Assembly: GCF_902713425.1 (NCBI RefSeq)
Contig: NC_081244.1
Location: 5,809,534-5,873,533, forward strand
DNA length: 64,000 nt
Direction of reading: 5' to 3'
DNA from: Acipenser ruthenus
Taxonomy: Eukaryota > Chordata > Actinopteri > Acipenseriformes > Acipenseridae
The position numbers were made by a program, and so were the translations under genes. Each line of letters starts with the position of its first letter. Within the stretch, counting starts at the first letter, position 1. The notes under the pieces were generated by a model that did not search any database, had not been told where the DNA came from, and saw only the letters and a program-made list of their open reading frames with translations. Shown here one piece after another: positions 43,900-57,049 of the stretch.

Positions 43900-44271
43900 T
43901 GTAACCACTGAGTTCTGACAGCCTGCAATCCTAATGGGGGGGCTGACAGACAGACACAGACAGACAGACAGACACAGAGTCCTAATTGAAATGGCTTAGA
44001 GTTTGATCAGCTGCTAATTGAAATAAATAAAGTCTAATTTCAAAGTGACAGATTTAAACATGGAAACTATATATAGAAAGAGGAGCGAGAGGGGGTGGGG
44101 AGGGAAGGATTCTGTTTAATATACAGGGAGTGAGGCTGTACTTTTTAAGAGGGAGAGAGTGAGTTATTCAATATAGAGGAAGGAGGGAGTACTGTTTAGT
44201 ATTAAAAGATCTCTATATATTTTAGTTGTTTATGTATGTGCTTTGGCAACACAATTATTTTTTTTATTGTG

Positions 44272-44316
<45 letters not shown>

Positions 44317-45600
44317 TATGCATGTATGTTGGTTGAGCAGATTTGAAAGTTAACATTGTCAAATGATTTGAAAAGACAGTGGCAGGCTGTTTGGTGCAGT
44401 TAGACAAGCTGAAACCCAGGTAAAGGCAGACACCGAACTGATAATAACTCAGTGCTGAAGCAAACAACCCAGGAGCACATTAATACACTCAGACCAGAAG
44501 TTCTCTTTAAGAAAAAGGTGAAGAGTTTTCGAGGCACGTCAGGAGATTATCCAGATGCAGCCAGCACGCGGTGTGCCAGAGGTAGTTGCTAGGTGACTAA
44601 TTGCCGGTATGTGTTTAATTAACACAGCTGAGAAAAGGCATGAATTCTACAGAAGCAAATCTGATATGCCAGGAGTGAAAATATATGCATTGCCAATGGA
44701 ATTAATATACAGAGAGAGGGAGGGCTCTACTGTAGAGGAAACAGCTGCAATCTACAGGGGAAAAAACAAGATTTACATTTTTAAAAAAAACAACTATATG
44801 AACATAATTTAGATATTTTGTTTAACATCTTGTAATAAAATCTGTCTCTCTGCGCAGCCTCCACAAATGACACACCTACCATGGCACTGTCCAGCCTGGA
44901 GCATCAAAACAGTTAGTTTACCCCCATTTTTGTTTCACAATTACACCACTGATGTTGTTTTTTATATGTATTTTGTAAAAGAAACGCCGTATCTTTAAAA
45001 AGCATAGCCGGCGCCGGTCTCCACCCCCTGCCCAGTTGAATGAAAAGCTTTTTTCAAAAGCCAGCAACCAGTGGCAGCGTCTCCAGCTGGGAGGTAATTG
45101 AAGGAAGATCAGATTCACAGTTGCCAAAGCCCCCTTATAATAATATGAGCTTTATTTTTAAGCAGAGTCGCGGGTTGTTTAATAATTTGGGCTTGTTTTT
45201 AGCTCGAGTCGCTGTTTTTTTTTTTTGTAAGGGGTGTCGTGACTTCACAGCCAAAAATGTGTTTGTGGGCGTGTTTTTTTTTTGTGATTGACGTGTGCAC
45301 GTCATTAGACAAAAAGATGTGGAGTTTTTATAAACACTCCCAACTCCCCTCCTTCTGAAGTCTTGTTTTTTGGGGTTGTTTCCTTCTCTTGAGTCTTGGT
45401 AACACTGGTGTGGAAGCACGCGTGTCCCGGTCTGTCGTGTGTCTTTCTGTGCTGGTCTCACAGACAGCACCGTGTTGTGTGAGTGAGGTGGATACGGCAT
45501 CTTTCCTATAGAAGGACCCGCGCCTGGAACGAGCCAAATGAAAAGGTAATGGAATGCGCTTATCTCGAGTCCAGCACGGAACAGCCAGTAAAATAATGGC
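43900..45600. other. spacer upstream of PLXNA3, no gene seen
   Basis: Contains a (GA)n tract at 44272-44313 and a short Tc1-type MITE end near 44800-44835. No convincing exon. Confidence 0.45.

Positions 45601-45604
<4 letters not shown>

Positions 45605-45664
<60 letters not shown>
45605..45664. repeat. (AT)n microsatellite
   Basis: Pure AT tract directly before a SINE. Confidence 0.95.
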
Positions 45665-45668
<4 letters not shown>

Positions 45669-45895
45669 AGGGCTTGTAACCAGGAGGTCCCCGGTTCAAA
45701 TCCCACCTCAGCCACTGACTCACTGTGTGACCCTGAGCAAGTCACTTCACCTCCTTGTCCTCCGTCTTTCGGGTGAGACGCTGTAAGTGACTCTGCAGCT
45801 GATGCATAGGTCACCCTAGTCTCGTATGAAGCGCTCTGTGATGGTGGTCCGCTATGAAAGGCGCTATATAAAAATAACAATTATATATAATTAGC
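45664..45895 (+). mobile_element. SINE family 2 head and body with a different 3' tail
   Basis: Head and body are family 2 (gggcttgtaaccaggaggtc, ccccggttcaaatcccacc, gtgaccctgagcaagtcact). After accctagtctc the usual gtctgctaa tail is replaced by gaagcgctctgtgatggtgg and ctatgaaaggcgctatataa. This second tail also occurs alone (reverse) near 700-755. Confidence 0.85.
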
Positions 45896-46183
45896 TCAAA
45901 GGGCCAGCTGCCCTATTAAGTATTATGATCCTTGATATGTTTGTAAATTGTTAGTTTAACAAGTTGTCCAAAACAGCCGTACATAAGCGCGGCATACAGA
46001 TACACTGAAAGACAGACGCTTCCATTTATCCCCCACAATCTGTCATGCTAAATAATGTTAATGCCCAGATCCATCTCTTATAAACGGGAAAGAAACGGTT
46101 CATTCCAGGGACTTGATGAAAACACAAGCGGGATTCAAAACCGGACTAGTATCGCCGTCTTTCAGCGGTGTGTGGAAAGTTAG

Positions 46184-46189
<6 letters not shown>

Positions 46190-46214
<25 letters not shown>
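46190..46214. repeat. (GA)n
   Basis: Short GA tract. Confidence 0.9.
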
Positions 46215-46634
46215 CGAGCAGGAGCTGGGCTTGCGGTCTGGGTCGTTTCTAACTTTCCAAGCAGCTGCAGGCATTATAAAATCCAGATGCGAGACTAATC
46301 CTTCGTCTCGCTGTTTCTCCCCAAACTGTCAGCATCTGCCGCTGGAATGAAAAGGCAGATTGCGTTGCATATATTGTAGAAGGATTTTGTTTTTTCCACG
46401 TCGACTTTTGCTAATTAAGATGCGGGGTTTAGCCATTTTACCACGGAGATTTTTAACAGAGCAATATTATGTTTTTTTGTGTTGAATGAAGCCTTTGTGT
46501 TGTGTTTTTTTTAAAAAACACTGTTTTTTTTATCTGTTTTGTTTGCGTTGTGACTGTGCACCTGCCACACGTTGCCCGTCCGTCAGTATGCTGAATTTCA
46601 AAAGACTGGTGATGATGATGATGATAATGATAAT

Positions 46635-46700
46635 GATTAATTAATTAGCAGACGCCCTTATGCAGGCGACTAACAATTACAATATCACGTTACAGAACAA
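46635..46700 (-). mobile_element. SINE family 1 tail fragment
   Basis: attagcagacgcccttatgc, aggcgactaacaattac, atatcacgtta: the reverse complement of the last ~65 bp of family 1, next to a full copy in the other orientation. Confidence 0.7.
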
Positions 46701-46730
46701 AGTACAGTAAAATCAGAAAATAAGATTAAT

Positions 46731-46950
46731 GGGCAGCAGTGTGGAGTAGTGGTTAGGGCTCTGGACTCTTGACCGGAGGGTCATGGGTTCAATCCCAGGT
46801 GGGGGACACTGCTGCTGTACCCTTGAGCAAGGTACTTTACCTAGATTGCTCCAGTAAAAACCCAACTGTATAAATGGGGAATTGTATGTAAAAATAATGT
46901 GATATCTTGTAAGTCGCCCTGGATAAGGGCGTCTGCTAAGAAATAACATT
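46731..46950 (+). mobile_element. SINE family 1, full length
   Basis: Head gggcagcagtgtggagtag to tail gggcgtctgctaagaaata; lacks the aacaattg segment in the body found in other copies. Confidence 0.92.
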
Positions 46951-47895
46951 TATTATTTAAATAAATTTAAATTTCAAATCACAGTAAAAAAAAACAAAAA
47001 AAAAAAAACACAGTAAATAATTACATTTAAGAGCGAGTTCCCCGTGCGATAGTGCCACCTTAAGTCGAGAGATGCGCCATAAACCTACCATTATGAAGCT
47101 AGTTTTAAACATTTAAAATATCTACTTTGATTTAGCCTTCACTATCAAAACGCTTCCAAATCTGTTTACATTTCAGAATGTAATCTGACGAGGCTTCAAA
47201 CTGCTAGTTAGCACTGACTAATATATATATATTGACGGCGTCTGGTTTTTGTCGTGTTTAACTATTTTCCTTTTAAAATAACTCTGAGAACTGCTTTTAA
47301 TGTGTTTTGGTTTCTGAATTAAAACTGAGAAATGTGTTAATTGTGAAATTAATTCGGGAGAGAGGCGAAATGGCGGGCGAAAACACAAGAAAACCACAGG
47401 CCCTCATGTAAGGGAGAAAAAGGGCTCCCGGACAAAATTAGAGGTAGTTCGTTATTTATTTATTTATTTAAAGAAAAAAAAAAATACCCTTCCAACTGAA
47501 TGTACAAAATTGCAAAAGCAGCAATTAGGGCGTGTGCTCGAGTTGGTTTGACTTATGGAAACGAAGTTTAAAATATGTTAAGTTAAAATTCTTGTGGTAC
47601 AGATGTATTTATTTGAAGGGCAAAACGTGTGGTTCGGTCTCCCACAAACCCTCAAACTATGAGACCTTTTGATCGCCTGTTGAGGTCTCCCCTTCCCTCA
47701 ATATTATATTATCGTCTCATCTTGTTCTGGCAAAACAGACCAGCTCCGGAGAGCCAGTACCTCGGAGTTGTGGTCGGAGGGTTGGGCGTATAAGGTGATC
47801 GTTCCTTCGCCCGCTCCAAATTAAAAAGCCTCGCTTTTCAATTCTAGGGCTGAATCGTTCGCAACCCAAAAGTTAGTGATACTGTGTGTGTTGGG

Positions 47896-47936
<41 letters not shown>

Positions 47937-48295
47937 GTTCTCTGACTTTTGTTTTTGACGTTGACCAACACGGAGGGAGGCAGTTTGCGTTTTAAATGTG
48001 ATTTGTTTTGGGCATAGCGAGTTAAGGCCTACGGCTGAGTCAAAATAATTGTACCCGTTTAGACTATAGAATGAACACATTTTTCTTCATGAAATCACAT
48101 GAAGCCAGCTGAACAATGTGACGTTAACTTATTGAATTACACACCGCTTTGTAGTGTTCCATACACAGTACGAAAAACTGGCAAATATTTAAATAAATGT
48201 GGAATTTCGAAATCTAACCTGAGATTCTGTACTATATTATTGAATTTTGGTAGACGTTTGTGATATTATTTTGTAGTTTATTTGATTACATGATG

Positions 48296-48300
<5 letters not shown>
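46950..48300. other. spacer with a decayed Tc1-type MITE
   Basis: A (TTTA)n tract lies at 47897-47936. At 48060-48300 a decayed copy of the 33599 MITE is visible (actatagaatgaacacattt, attgaattacacaccgcttt, aaaaactggcaaat, ttgtagtttatttgattaca). No gene seen. Confidence 0.55.
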
Positions 48301-48336
<36 letters not shown>

Positions 48337-48340
48337 CATT
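48299..48340. repeat. (TTA)n
   Basis: Trinucleotide tract. Confidence 0.92.
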
Positions 48341-48943
48341 TTTTCCTGTTTTATCTACTACTACTGGTATTGAAACTAAGAATATAGATATATCTTTAAA
48401 TACTTTCTGTTGTATCTAAATAATAATCATTATTAATATAATAATCATAAAAACATGCGAGTCACTGTTTGTTATCTGATATTTGATATGGTCTCATATA
48501 AAAGTGGTCTCAACAAATGATAATTTCTAATTACAAACGACATTGATTTAACTCCGACGCACTCTGTCAGAGCTTGTAATTGACCATGGCTTTCTTTCCC
48601 CCCTCCATTACATTTATTAGAAATGTATTAAGTTAAAAGCTAGACCCCGACCCGTCCGAATTTATCCGTCTCTGATGTCGCTCAGAATCTCTGAACGCAG
48701 ATAGCCGGTGTCGTCTTCCCCAAACGAGGCAATTACCGTCCAGCGATTATAATAAGTGGATTGACTTGACTCACGCGAGTGGATTTCATCAAACTTCATT
48801 ACCGTGGGGTGACAGAGAGCTTACCTAATAAGGTTTGACACCCGCGAATAAGGAAAGACTCCGCATGTGAATAATACCTGCATTGCTTTTAATTTATCTC
48901 GATTCAGACAGCCCTTTGAAAGGAGGCCGTACCCCCCGCCCCC

Positions 48944-49034
48944 CCGGAGTCAGTGGCTGAGGTGGGATTTGAACTGGGGACCTCCTGGTTACAAGCCCTT
49001 TTCTTTAACCACTGGACCACACAGCCTCCTATAA
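48944..49034 (-). mobile_element. SINE family 2, head only
   Basis: Reverse complement of the tRNA-like head (gggatttgaactggggacct, ttaaccactggaccacacag); body and tail are missing. Confidence 0.85.
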
Positions 49035-49044
49035 GAAAGTATGA

Positions 49045-49130
49045 GTCTGCTCCACCAGCACAGAGCAGAGGGAGGCTGTTCAGAGAGTATAAGAGCCCCC
49101 CCCCCCTTTCTTTTTCTCTGCTTCTCCAAG
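49045..49130 (+). repeat. short dispersed repeat, copy 1
   Basis: ctgctccaccagcacagagc, agagggaggctgttcagaga, gtataagagcc recurs in two tandem parts at 51252-51347. Confidence 0.7.
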
Positions 49131-49624
49131 TAGCTCTTACAGTACTAATATAAAGACATGTTGGCTGATCTAGCCTGTGTTACATTTTCTATATGACTTA
49201 CAATGAGGGAGTGAAGTTAAAATTAAGTTTTCAAAGTAATGCTCACTTTTGAAATCAAACACTGCAAGTTAATTATTCCGGCTGTAAAGCACTTTCAGTA
49301 AATTAGTTTCTCACTTCAAACTGGGATTGCTTGTTGATTTAAAGCAAGCAAGAAAAGAAAAATGCGACGGCATTTTTAAAAGGGGCCGTCTCATTTTACG
49401 AACCCTAAACCTCTCCAAAGAAAATTGCAGCTTTAAAATGTGGTCGGCATTTTTGGTGGCTTTCTTAGCTAGTTAAAAACTTAAATCAGATTATCTTCCA
49501 AACCCCACACCTCCCTTTTTTTTCCCCTCCTTTTTAAAACAAACAAACTGTTTGGGTTTTATTTTGGTCTCTGTTTTGAGTTCAGGAGCTGCTCTTCAGT
49601 TCAAAGCTGACAAAGCAAGTAATT

Positions 49625-49705
49625 GAAATAAGACTCCCGTTGCACAGCAGTTTGATCCATTCCTGGTTTCACTGCAGGTTTAATAAGACACCTGAGTTTG
49701 TTACA
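49625..49705. mobile_element. half of a palindromic MITE (hAT-like)
   Basis: aataagactcccgttgcaca, gcagtttgatccattcctgg, tttaataagacacctgag: left half of the family. Confidence 0.6.
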
Positions 49706-50204
49706 TACATAACACATTCTCTACACCCCTTGAAACCTCTGTTCTGTGCTGCCGATGATTTCTTTTCAAACGCTGATCCACAGTGAGTAATCGTGCATGA
49801 AAGGGTTAATAATGGAATAAAATGTGACCTATATATATAATAGATTACAAACAACCTATAGGCCAGTGCTTGATTTTCGATCTCCAGGACTCTTCTGTGC
49901 AGGGATAAAGTCACTCTCCCCCCTTCACACTGTGATTACACGTGGGAGCTCGCTGTTAGATTTTCATAATTGGACTGGACCTTTTTTTTCCCTCTACAGC
50001 AAGGCTGACTCATCCTTCTTATTGAAGCAAAGCATGTCTTCAAATCCCTCCTGGCTGATGGACTGTGCAATGTGAAAGGAGTGTTTGATATTTTACATCT
50101 ACACTGTCTGATAACACAGCCTCTTTCGAAGAATCGGAGATCTAAGTACAGGAAGGAGACGAGGCTCTTCAAGGCTCGTCCCTTTTCTAGCATGCTGTTT
50201 TCCC

Positions 50205-50615
50205 TAGTAAAAGCACAGCAAAGTGTAGTAAAGCACAGTGAAAGCATGGTAAAGTACAGGCAAACATTGTAAAGCACAGAGAGGTGTGGTAAAGCATAGG
50301 GAAGCATTGTAAAGCACAGAGAGGTGTGGTAAAGCATAGGGAAGCATTGTAAAGCACAGAGAGGTCTGGTAAAGCATAGGGAAGCATTGTAAAGCACAGA
50401 GAGGTCTGGTAAAGCATAGGGAAGCATTGTAAAGCACAGAGAGGTCTGGTAAAGCATAGGGAAGCATTGTAAAGCACAGAGAGGTGTGGTAAAGCATAGG
50501 GAAGCATTGTAAAGCACAGAGAGGTCTGGTAAAGCATAGGGAAGCATTGTAAAGCACAGAGAGGTGTGGTAAAACATAGGGAAGCATTGTAAAGCACAGA
50601 GAGGTCGATCGTCCC
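50205..50615 (-). repeat. 40-bp minisatellite array D (reverse) with flank
   Basis: About 8-9 units in reverse orientation at 50262-50607. The side at 50205-50262 reads, as reverse complement, ctttaccatgctttcactgt, gctttactacactttgctgt: the same flank as arrays C and E. Confidence 0.96.
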
Positions 50616-51251
50616 CCATTTTAATGACAGAAAATGTGTTTATATTAAGATTAAGAAGAAAATGTGTGTGTCTCTAACCATCGAATTTAGGTGAAATCCT
50701 TCAGATTGAGCGATGGCTGCAGTGCCGTTTGAAGCCAAAGGGTGGCAGTGCTGTTCAGCATGTCAGTACTACAGTATTGAGGTACAGTATTGCTAAAAGA
50801 GAGAGAGAATTGAAAAACCACTAGAAACACTAGAAATTATTAAAACGGTGATCTTTTTCAGTTGATCAGTTACGTTTATCGATTACTTTAGTATACGTGC
50901 TTCAGCAACACTACTATTTTAAAAGGAACGTTTTTCTGTCCCAGACCCGCCCTAGAAAAAGGTTCTCTGTTTCATTTTTGAGACGGCTATGGTTACTTCT
51001 TTTTAAAATGTATTTGATCATTGTGACGCGCCGCCGTCTCCACGCTTCCTCCCGGGTCACCGCGACAAACGAAACGTTTTTCTCTGCATGGTTTAACCGG
51101 GTTTGCAATTGCTAGCGAGCAGATTGATGCACTGACGGTTGATCGATGCCTTGATTGATCAGTTTATTGATCAAGAACACCCCCACTTTCAAGAGCATGA
51201 GCCACGCTAATCAATCAAATTGTCTTAGAAGCGCACACACACAGACAGAGA

Positions 51252-51347
51252 GAGAGCACAAAGCAGAGGGAGGCTGTTCAGAGAGTATAAGAGCCTCCCT
51301 TTGTATTTCTCTGCTCCACCAGCACAGAGCAGAGGGAGGCTGTTCAG
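51252..51347 (+). repeat. short dispersed repeat, tandem pair
   Basis: Two copies of gcagagggaggctgttcaga separated by tataagagcctccctttgta; partial inverted symmetry between gaggct and agcctc. Confidence 0.7.
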
Positions 51348-51440
51348 AGTAATATATATATATATATAATAATTTTATGAGGTTTTGCAACACATTATTT
51401 TGCAATCTGTGCACACATTGAGCTGTCTCTGTGCAAGGAA

Positions 51441-51475
51441 TGACGTCACAGTGCGAACAGCTGGTCCAATTAGCG
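51441..51475. promoter_or_regulatory. CRE plus CCAAT cluster, possible PLXNA3 promoter
   Basis: TGACGTCA at 51441-51448 and a CCAAT (gtccaattag) about 20 bp later, followed by a CpG-bearing stretch to about 51550. It is one of several candidate places for the missing first PLXNA3 exon. Weak evidence. Confidence 0.25.
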
Positions 51476-51839
51476 CACAGACACCAGTCGGCTCGCGCTG
51501 GAGAATTCGCTAAACTGAACCGGGTATTGTAGTGACGACGTGCGTCCTGCAGGGGTAGTGCAATTCAATGTGCGTGATCAATTTGGTTGCGTCTATTCAA
51601 CTTGAGCGTGCGTGCATAGTTCAGTAATTGCATATTCATTTGCATTTATGAAGCAGGTGTTGATTTTGAATGAGCTTGCTGTTATTATTATTATTATTAT
51701 TATTGTTGTTGTTGTTGTAGTTCATCTATGTAACAATAATTGTAATATTGTAGTTTAGGAGGCACACGGACCATTTCAAAATTTAATTTCTACTTCTCAA
51801 AAATAGCCTAAAAAATACAGGCCAGGGATTGAATTGGCA

Positions 51840-52862
51840 TGGAAATAACCTGCTCCCTCCTTCACTCCCTCACCCCCCCTAAGAGAAAGGGGGCTCCCTC
51901 CAGTCCAGGGCAGGCTTGAGGCATGGAGACTGAACTGCTCCCTCACCCCCCCTAAGAGAAAGGGTGCTCCCTCCAGTCCAGGGCAGACTTGAGGCATGGA
52001 GACTGAACTGCTCCCTCCAGTCCCTCACCCCCCCTAAGAGAAAGGGGGCTCCCTCCAGTCCAGGGCAGGCTTGAGGCACAGAGACTGAACTGCTCCCTCC
52101 TTCCCTCCCTCACCCCCCTAAGAGAAAGGGTGCTCCCCCCAGTCCAGGGCAAGCTTGAGGCATGGAGACTGAACTGCTCCCTCCCTCCCTCACCCCCCTA
52201 AGAGAAAGGGGGCTCCCTCCAGTCCAGGGCAGGCTTGAGGCATGGAGACTGAACTGCTCCCTCACTCCCTCACCCCCCTAAGAGAAAGGGTGCTCCCTCC
52301 AGTCCAGGGCAGGCTTGAGGCACGGAGACTGAACTGCTCCCTCTTTCCCTCCCTCACCCCCCTAAGAGAAAGGGGGCTCCCTCCAGTCCAGAGCAGACTT
52401 GAGGCATGGAGACTAAACTGCTCCCTCACCCCCCTAAGAGAAAGGGTGCTCCCTCCAGTCCATGGCAGGCTTGAGGCGTGGAGACTGAACTGCCCCCTCC
52501 CTCCCTAAGAGAAAGGGTGCTCCCTCCAGTCCAGGGCAGGCTTGAGGCACGGAGACTGAACTGCTCCCTCTTTCCCTCCCTCACCCCCCTAAGGGGGCTC
52601 CCTCCAGTCCAGGGCAGGCTTGAGGCACGGAGACTGAACTGCTCCCTCTTTCCCTCCCTCACCCCCCTAAGGGTGCTCCCTCCAGTCCAGGGCAGGCTTG
52701 AGGCACGGAGACTGAACTGCTCCCTCTTTCCCTCCCTCACCCCCCTAAGGGTGCTCCCTCCAGTCCAGGGCAGGCTTGAGGCACGGAGACTGAACTGCTC
52801 CCTCCCTCCCTCACCCCCCCTAAGAGAAAGGGGGTTCCCTCCAGTCCAGGGCAGGCTTGCTT
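51840..52862 (+). repeat. ~70-85-bp minisatellite
   Basis: About 13 units of aagagaaagggtgctccctc, cagtccagggcaggcttgag, gcatggagactgaactgctc and a variable CCCT-rich spacer. The length varies because some units lack agagaaag or part of the spacer. Same family, opposite strand, as FAM50A intron 2 (27645-27825). Confidence 0.95.
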
Positions 52863-52879
52863 CATCGCCCATAAGAAAT

Positions 52880-53988
52880 GTGCTCAGTATATCAGTATCG
52901 GCAGTATATCTTAAACTGTAACGCCTTTAATTTAGCCGAGCCTCTGCTTATATCTTGTGAAGTGTGTTAAAATATACTGAAAAAATGTACTCGAGGTATA
53001 TTGCTAGCCCAAGCACCGTTAATAATTTCTTGAAGTAAGGCAACAACACACACGTAAACACACACATTTTTTTCGACTGTCATTGCAGATTAAAGTGACA
53101 TTAAAGTGACACCGCTTTTTTTTTTCCCACCCTTAGTTTGGTAATATAAAAATTAAATATTTTAATTTCACAGTCATCGCCGTCGTCTTTAAAGGTTGGT
53201 CGTGGAAATTGCTTTGATTAATTACTGGAACATACCACTCTGATCGGGAAGGTGGGGGTATACGGGACTTGATGATACTAGAATCGGGGCGGTTTAAACA
53301 CAACATCTTGTCTTTTTTAAAATAGATACATAGTTTTAAAAGAAAGGGATAATAGGAGTTTCGGATTTTGAAGCGAGGGGTGTCGTTGTATTAAATAAAA
53401 GCGTGAATGGGTTTCGAAAACACCCCCCTTTTTCGAATTTGTTACATTCCGATTTTAAAGGGCGAGATACTACCAAGTCTGTTCTCCTAGAGAGAAAGAC
53501 AGTTTCTTACGGACTTGCAGAATGAATTAACAGATTTGCTCCCCGTTTTTTTTTCCTTCTTCTTCTTTTCCTTCCCATTTACTTGCTGTCGTTCTTCAAA
53601 GGCGAAAAAAGCTTCCGAGGACGTGGGATGTAACTGGTGCAACTGGGAAACCAGGTAAACCCTCGTTTTATTTCAAACAAAACGCGTTCCTTGCTGAAGC
53701 TTGTGCCAGGGGCTCTGGTGTTGATAAAGCACAGTCCGGTTTGCAGTGCCTTTAGTTGTACAGCCTGTTTGGCTATCGAAACCGGCTGCAAAAAAACAAC
53801 AAAGGACGCGTAATTATTATTTTTTTTTTTTAAAGTCTTTTTTTGTTTGTTTTTTTTTAAATATATTTCTATGGAGAAAACAAACAAACCAACCCGTAAT
53901 CGTAGCCTCTAAGCTGCAGACAGCCTGCGATTGATATGTTATCCGTACGGTATGTGTTTGCTGTGCTTTTCCTTTTGACCTTATCGTA

Positions 53989-53990
<2 letters not shown>
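52880..53990. other. spacer, no gene established
   Basis: No recognisable element. A donor-like gaaaccag/gtaaac at about 53654 follows a moderately GC-rich stretch and is another possible first-exon end for PLXNA3, but nothing confirms it. Confidence 0.3.

Positions 53991-53995
<5 letters not shown>

Positions 53996-54047
<52 letters not shown>
53996..54047. repeat. (AT)n microsatellite
   Basis: Pure AT tract; a short (GT)n follows at 54158-54182. Confidence 0.95.
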
Positions 54048-54050
<3 letters not shown>

Positions 54051-54250
54051 TACAGACCCCATGCACCGCGCTAGATGTATATATTTTTATTATTATTATG
54101 AATGGATGACCCGGCACTTCTCCCTCTCTTTCATACATTGTACTTGCATAGGGATATGTGTGTGTGTGTGTGTGTGTGTGTACTTTATTTAATAATACAA
54201 CAATGCTTTTCCTGTACCGTTAGCAGTGTCAAGTCTGTTGTTTTTTTATC

Positions 54251-54960
54251 TGCTTTACCAGACCCCTCTGTGCTTTGCAATGCTTCCCTATGCTTTACCA
54301 GACCTCTCTGTGCTTTACAATGCTTCCCTATGCTTTACCATACCTCTCTGTGCTTTACAATGCTTCCCTATGCTTTACCAGACCTCTCTGTGCTTTACAA
54401 TGCTTCCCTATGCTTTACCAGACCTCTCTGTGCTTTACAATGCTTCCCTATGCTTTACCATACCTCTCTGTGCTTTACAATGCTTCCCTATGCTTTACCA
54501 GACCTCTCTGTGCTTTACAATGCTTCCCTATGCTTTACCAGACCTCTCTGTGCTTTACAATGCTTCCCTATGCTTTACCAGACCTCTCTGTGCTTTACAA
54601 TGCTTCCCTATGCTTTACCAGACCTCTCTGTGCTTTACAATGCTTCCCTATGCTTTACCAGACCTCTCTGTGCTTTACAATGCTTCCCTATGCTTTACCA
54701 GACCTCTCTGTGCTTCACAATGCTTCCCTGTGCTTTACCACACCTCTCTGTGCTTTGCAATGCTTCCCTATGCTTTACCATACCTCTCTGTGCTTTACAA
54801 TGCTTCCCTATGCTTTACCACACCTCTCTGTGCTTTACAATGCTTCCCTATGCTTTACCATACCTCTCTGTGCTTTACAATGCTTCCCTATGCTGTGCCA
54901 CACCTCTCTGTGCTTCACAATGCTTCCCTATGCTGTGCCATGCTTTCACTTTATTACGCT
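54251..54960 (+). repeat. 40-bp minisatellite array E
   Basis: About 17 units. This array has catacc variants not common elsewhere, and its last units drift into gctgtgccatgc and a ctttcactttattacgcttt flank. Confidence 0.97.
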
Positions 54961-55043
54961 TTGTTGTGCTTTTACTATGGGGTGCTTTTATAAGGGTATA
55001 TATGTATTGTACTGCAAAAAAATATAAATATGTGTGTGTATAA

Positions 55044-55205
<162 letters not shown>

Positions 55206-55229
55206 CACACACATACATACATACATATC

Positions 55230-56200
55230 TATCTATATCGGTCTATTCACAGAGGTTGTATTGCAAACTGTAGCAGGTAGTGGTGACGGATAGCGCTATG
55301 GCATTTCAATTAAGAAACTTCACTAACAAATACAATATAGTCGTTTAAATATATATATATATATATATATTTATAACGGCTATTCAGCAGATCGAAAGCC
55401 GGCCGGACACCTAATACTTTATAATAACTGTACCATCAATTCCTAGTCCATTCCTGTAACTGCCGGAGGGTAGAGATTTGTAATCCACCCTTCAGGTGGA
55501 CGGTAGTATTTTATCACGTTCCTCCTCCGCGTGTGTTCTCGGTGAGTAGTGTACGTCTATTAAGGGAGCATCTATTTAAATTGGCTAATTAAGACGTGTA
55601 ACAACATTGGACGCTCTTAACTGTCTAAATTTATGATATCTGTCCATCTGTCTGTTTGTCTTTCTGTCAAACTCTAGCTAACATAAATTCAACGTGTACA
55701 TAACGCAATCTAATGCATCTAACACAGTTATCCGTGGCTAATTCATATTCGCCAGGGTGAGAGACTAAACTGGCTGCGCTACAGAGGATCCTTGTACAGT
55801 CCCTATATAGCCCCCTCCTAGTTTAATATCGAGTCTGTTTACCGACCGTGGTCCTGTTTGGATGGTATCGTCTATAAATAACTCTAACTGCAAGTTATTC
55901 ATGTTTTTGTGTGTGTGTGTTTATTGAAAAGACAAAGCACGTTGCGATATTACATTTGCATAACCGATTTTGGGTGCGGTTCCTGAGCCAGGCTTTCTTT
56001 TCTGCAGAATAGATTAAGCCGTGCTGGTTCCATACCAGAAGCAAAGCAATTTTTATATATTTTATTATTATTTTATTTTGTGTTCCCTTTTAGTCGGATC
56101 TGCTGAATTAGTAAATAGACTAGCATTCCAGTCCAGACCACAGAAGTCTTTAATTTCATGAATATACAAACTGTTACACGAACAGTTCAATTAAATATTA
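55230..56200. other. spacer, no gene seen
   Basis: AT-rich, with a short (AT)n at 55349-55370. No exon or known element recognised. Confidence 0.45.
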
Positions 56201-56304
56201 CTTGTATGTATGTTTGTATGTATAAGGTTTAGCACCGTACATTGCATTGTACCTTTGCAATTTTCCCATGCATTTACAACAGTTAACATGCTATATCATG
56301 TTTT

Positions 56305-57035
56305 TAATATGCTTTACCAGACCTCTCTGTGCTTTACAATGCTTCCCTATGCTTTACCAGACCTCTCTGTGCTTTACAATGCTTCCCTATGCTTTACCAG
56401 ACCTCTCTGTGCTTTACAATGCTTCCCTATGCTTTAGCAGACCTCTCTGTGCTTTACAATGCTTCCCTATGCTTTACCAGACCTCTCTGTGCTTTACAAT
56501 GCTTCCCTATGCTTTACCAGACCTCTCTGTGCTTTACAATGCTTCCCTATGCTTTACCAGACCTCTCTGTGCTTTACAATGCTTCCCTATGCTTTACCAG
56601 ACCTCTCTGTGCTTTACAATGCTTCCCTATGCTTTACCAGACCTCTCTGTGCTTTACAATGCTTCCCTATGCTTTACCAGACCTCTCTGTGCTTTACAAT
56701 GCTTCCCTATGCTTTACCAGACCTCTCTGTGCTTTACAATGCTTCCCTATGCTTTACCAGACCTCTCTGTGCTTTACAATGCTTCCCTATGCTTTACCAG
56801 ACCTCTCTGTGCTTTACAATGCTTCCCTATGCTTTACCAGACCTCTCTGTGCTTTACAATGCTTCCCTATGCTTTACCAGACCTCTCTGTGCTTTACAAT
56901 GCTTCCCTATGCTTTACCACACCTCTCTGTGCTTTACAATGCTTCCCTATGCTTTACCACACCTCTCTGTGTTTTACAATGCTTCCCTATGCTTTACCAG
57001 ACCTCTCTGTGCTTTACAATGCTTCCCTATGCTTT
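56305..57035 (+). repeat. 40-bp minisatellite array F
   Basis: About 18 units; the most homogeneous array, nearly all cagacc with cacacc only in the last few units. The left flank is cccatgcatttacaacagtt, tttttaatatg as in arrays B and C. Confidence 0.97.
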
Positions 57036-57049
57036 ATTGCATTTTGTTT

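Noticed and set aside
53450-53654. First exon of PLXNA3
   Set aside because: There is a donor-like site but no promoter motif or conserved sequence to support it; 51441-51550 and 58520-58740 are equally possible.
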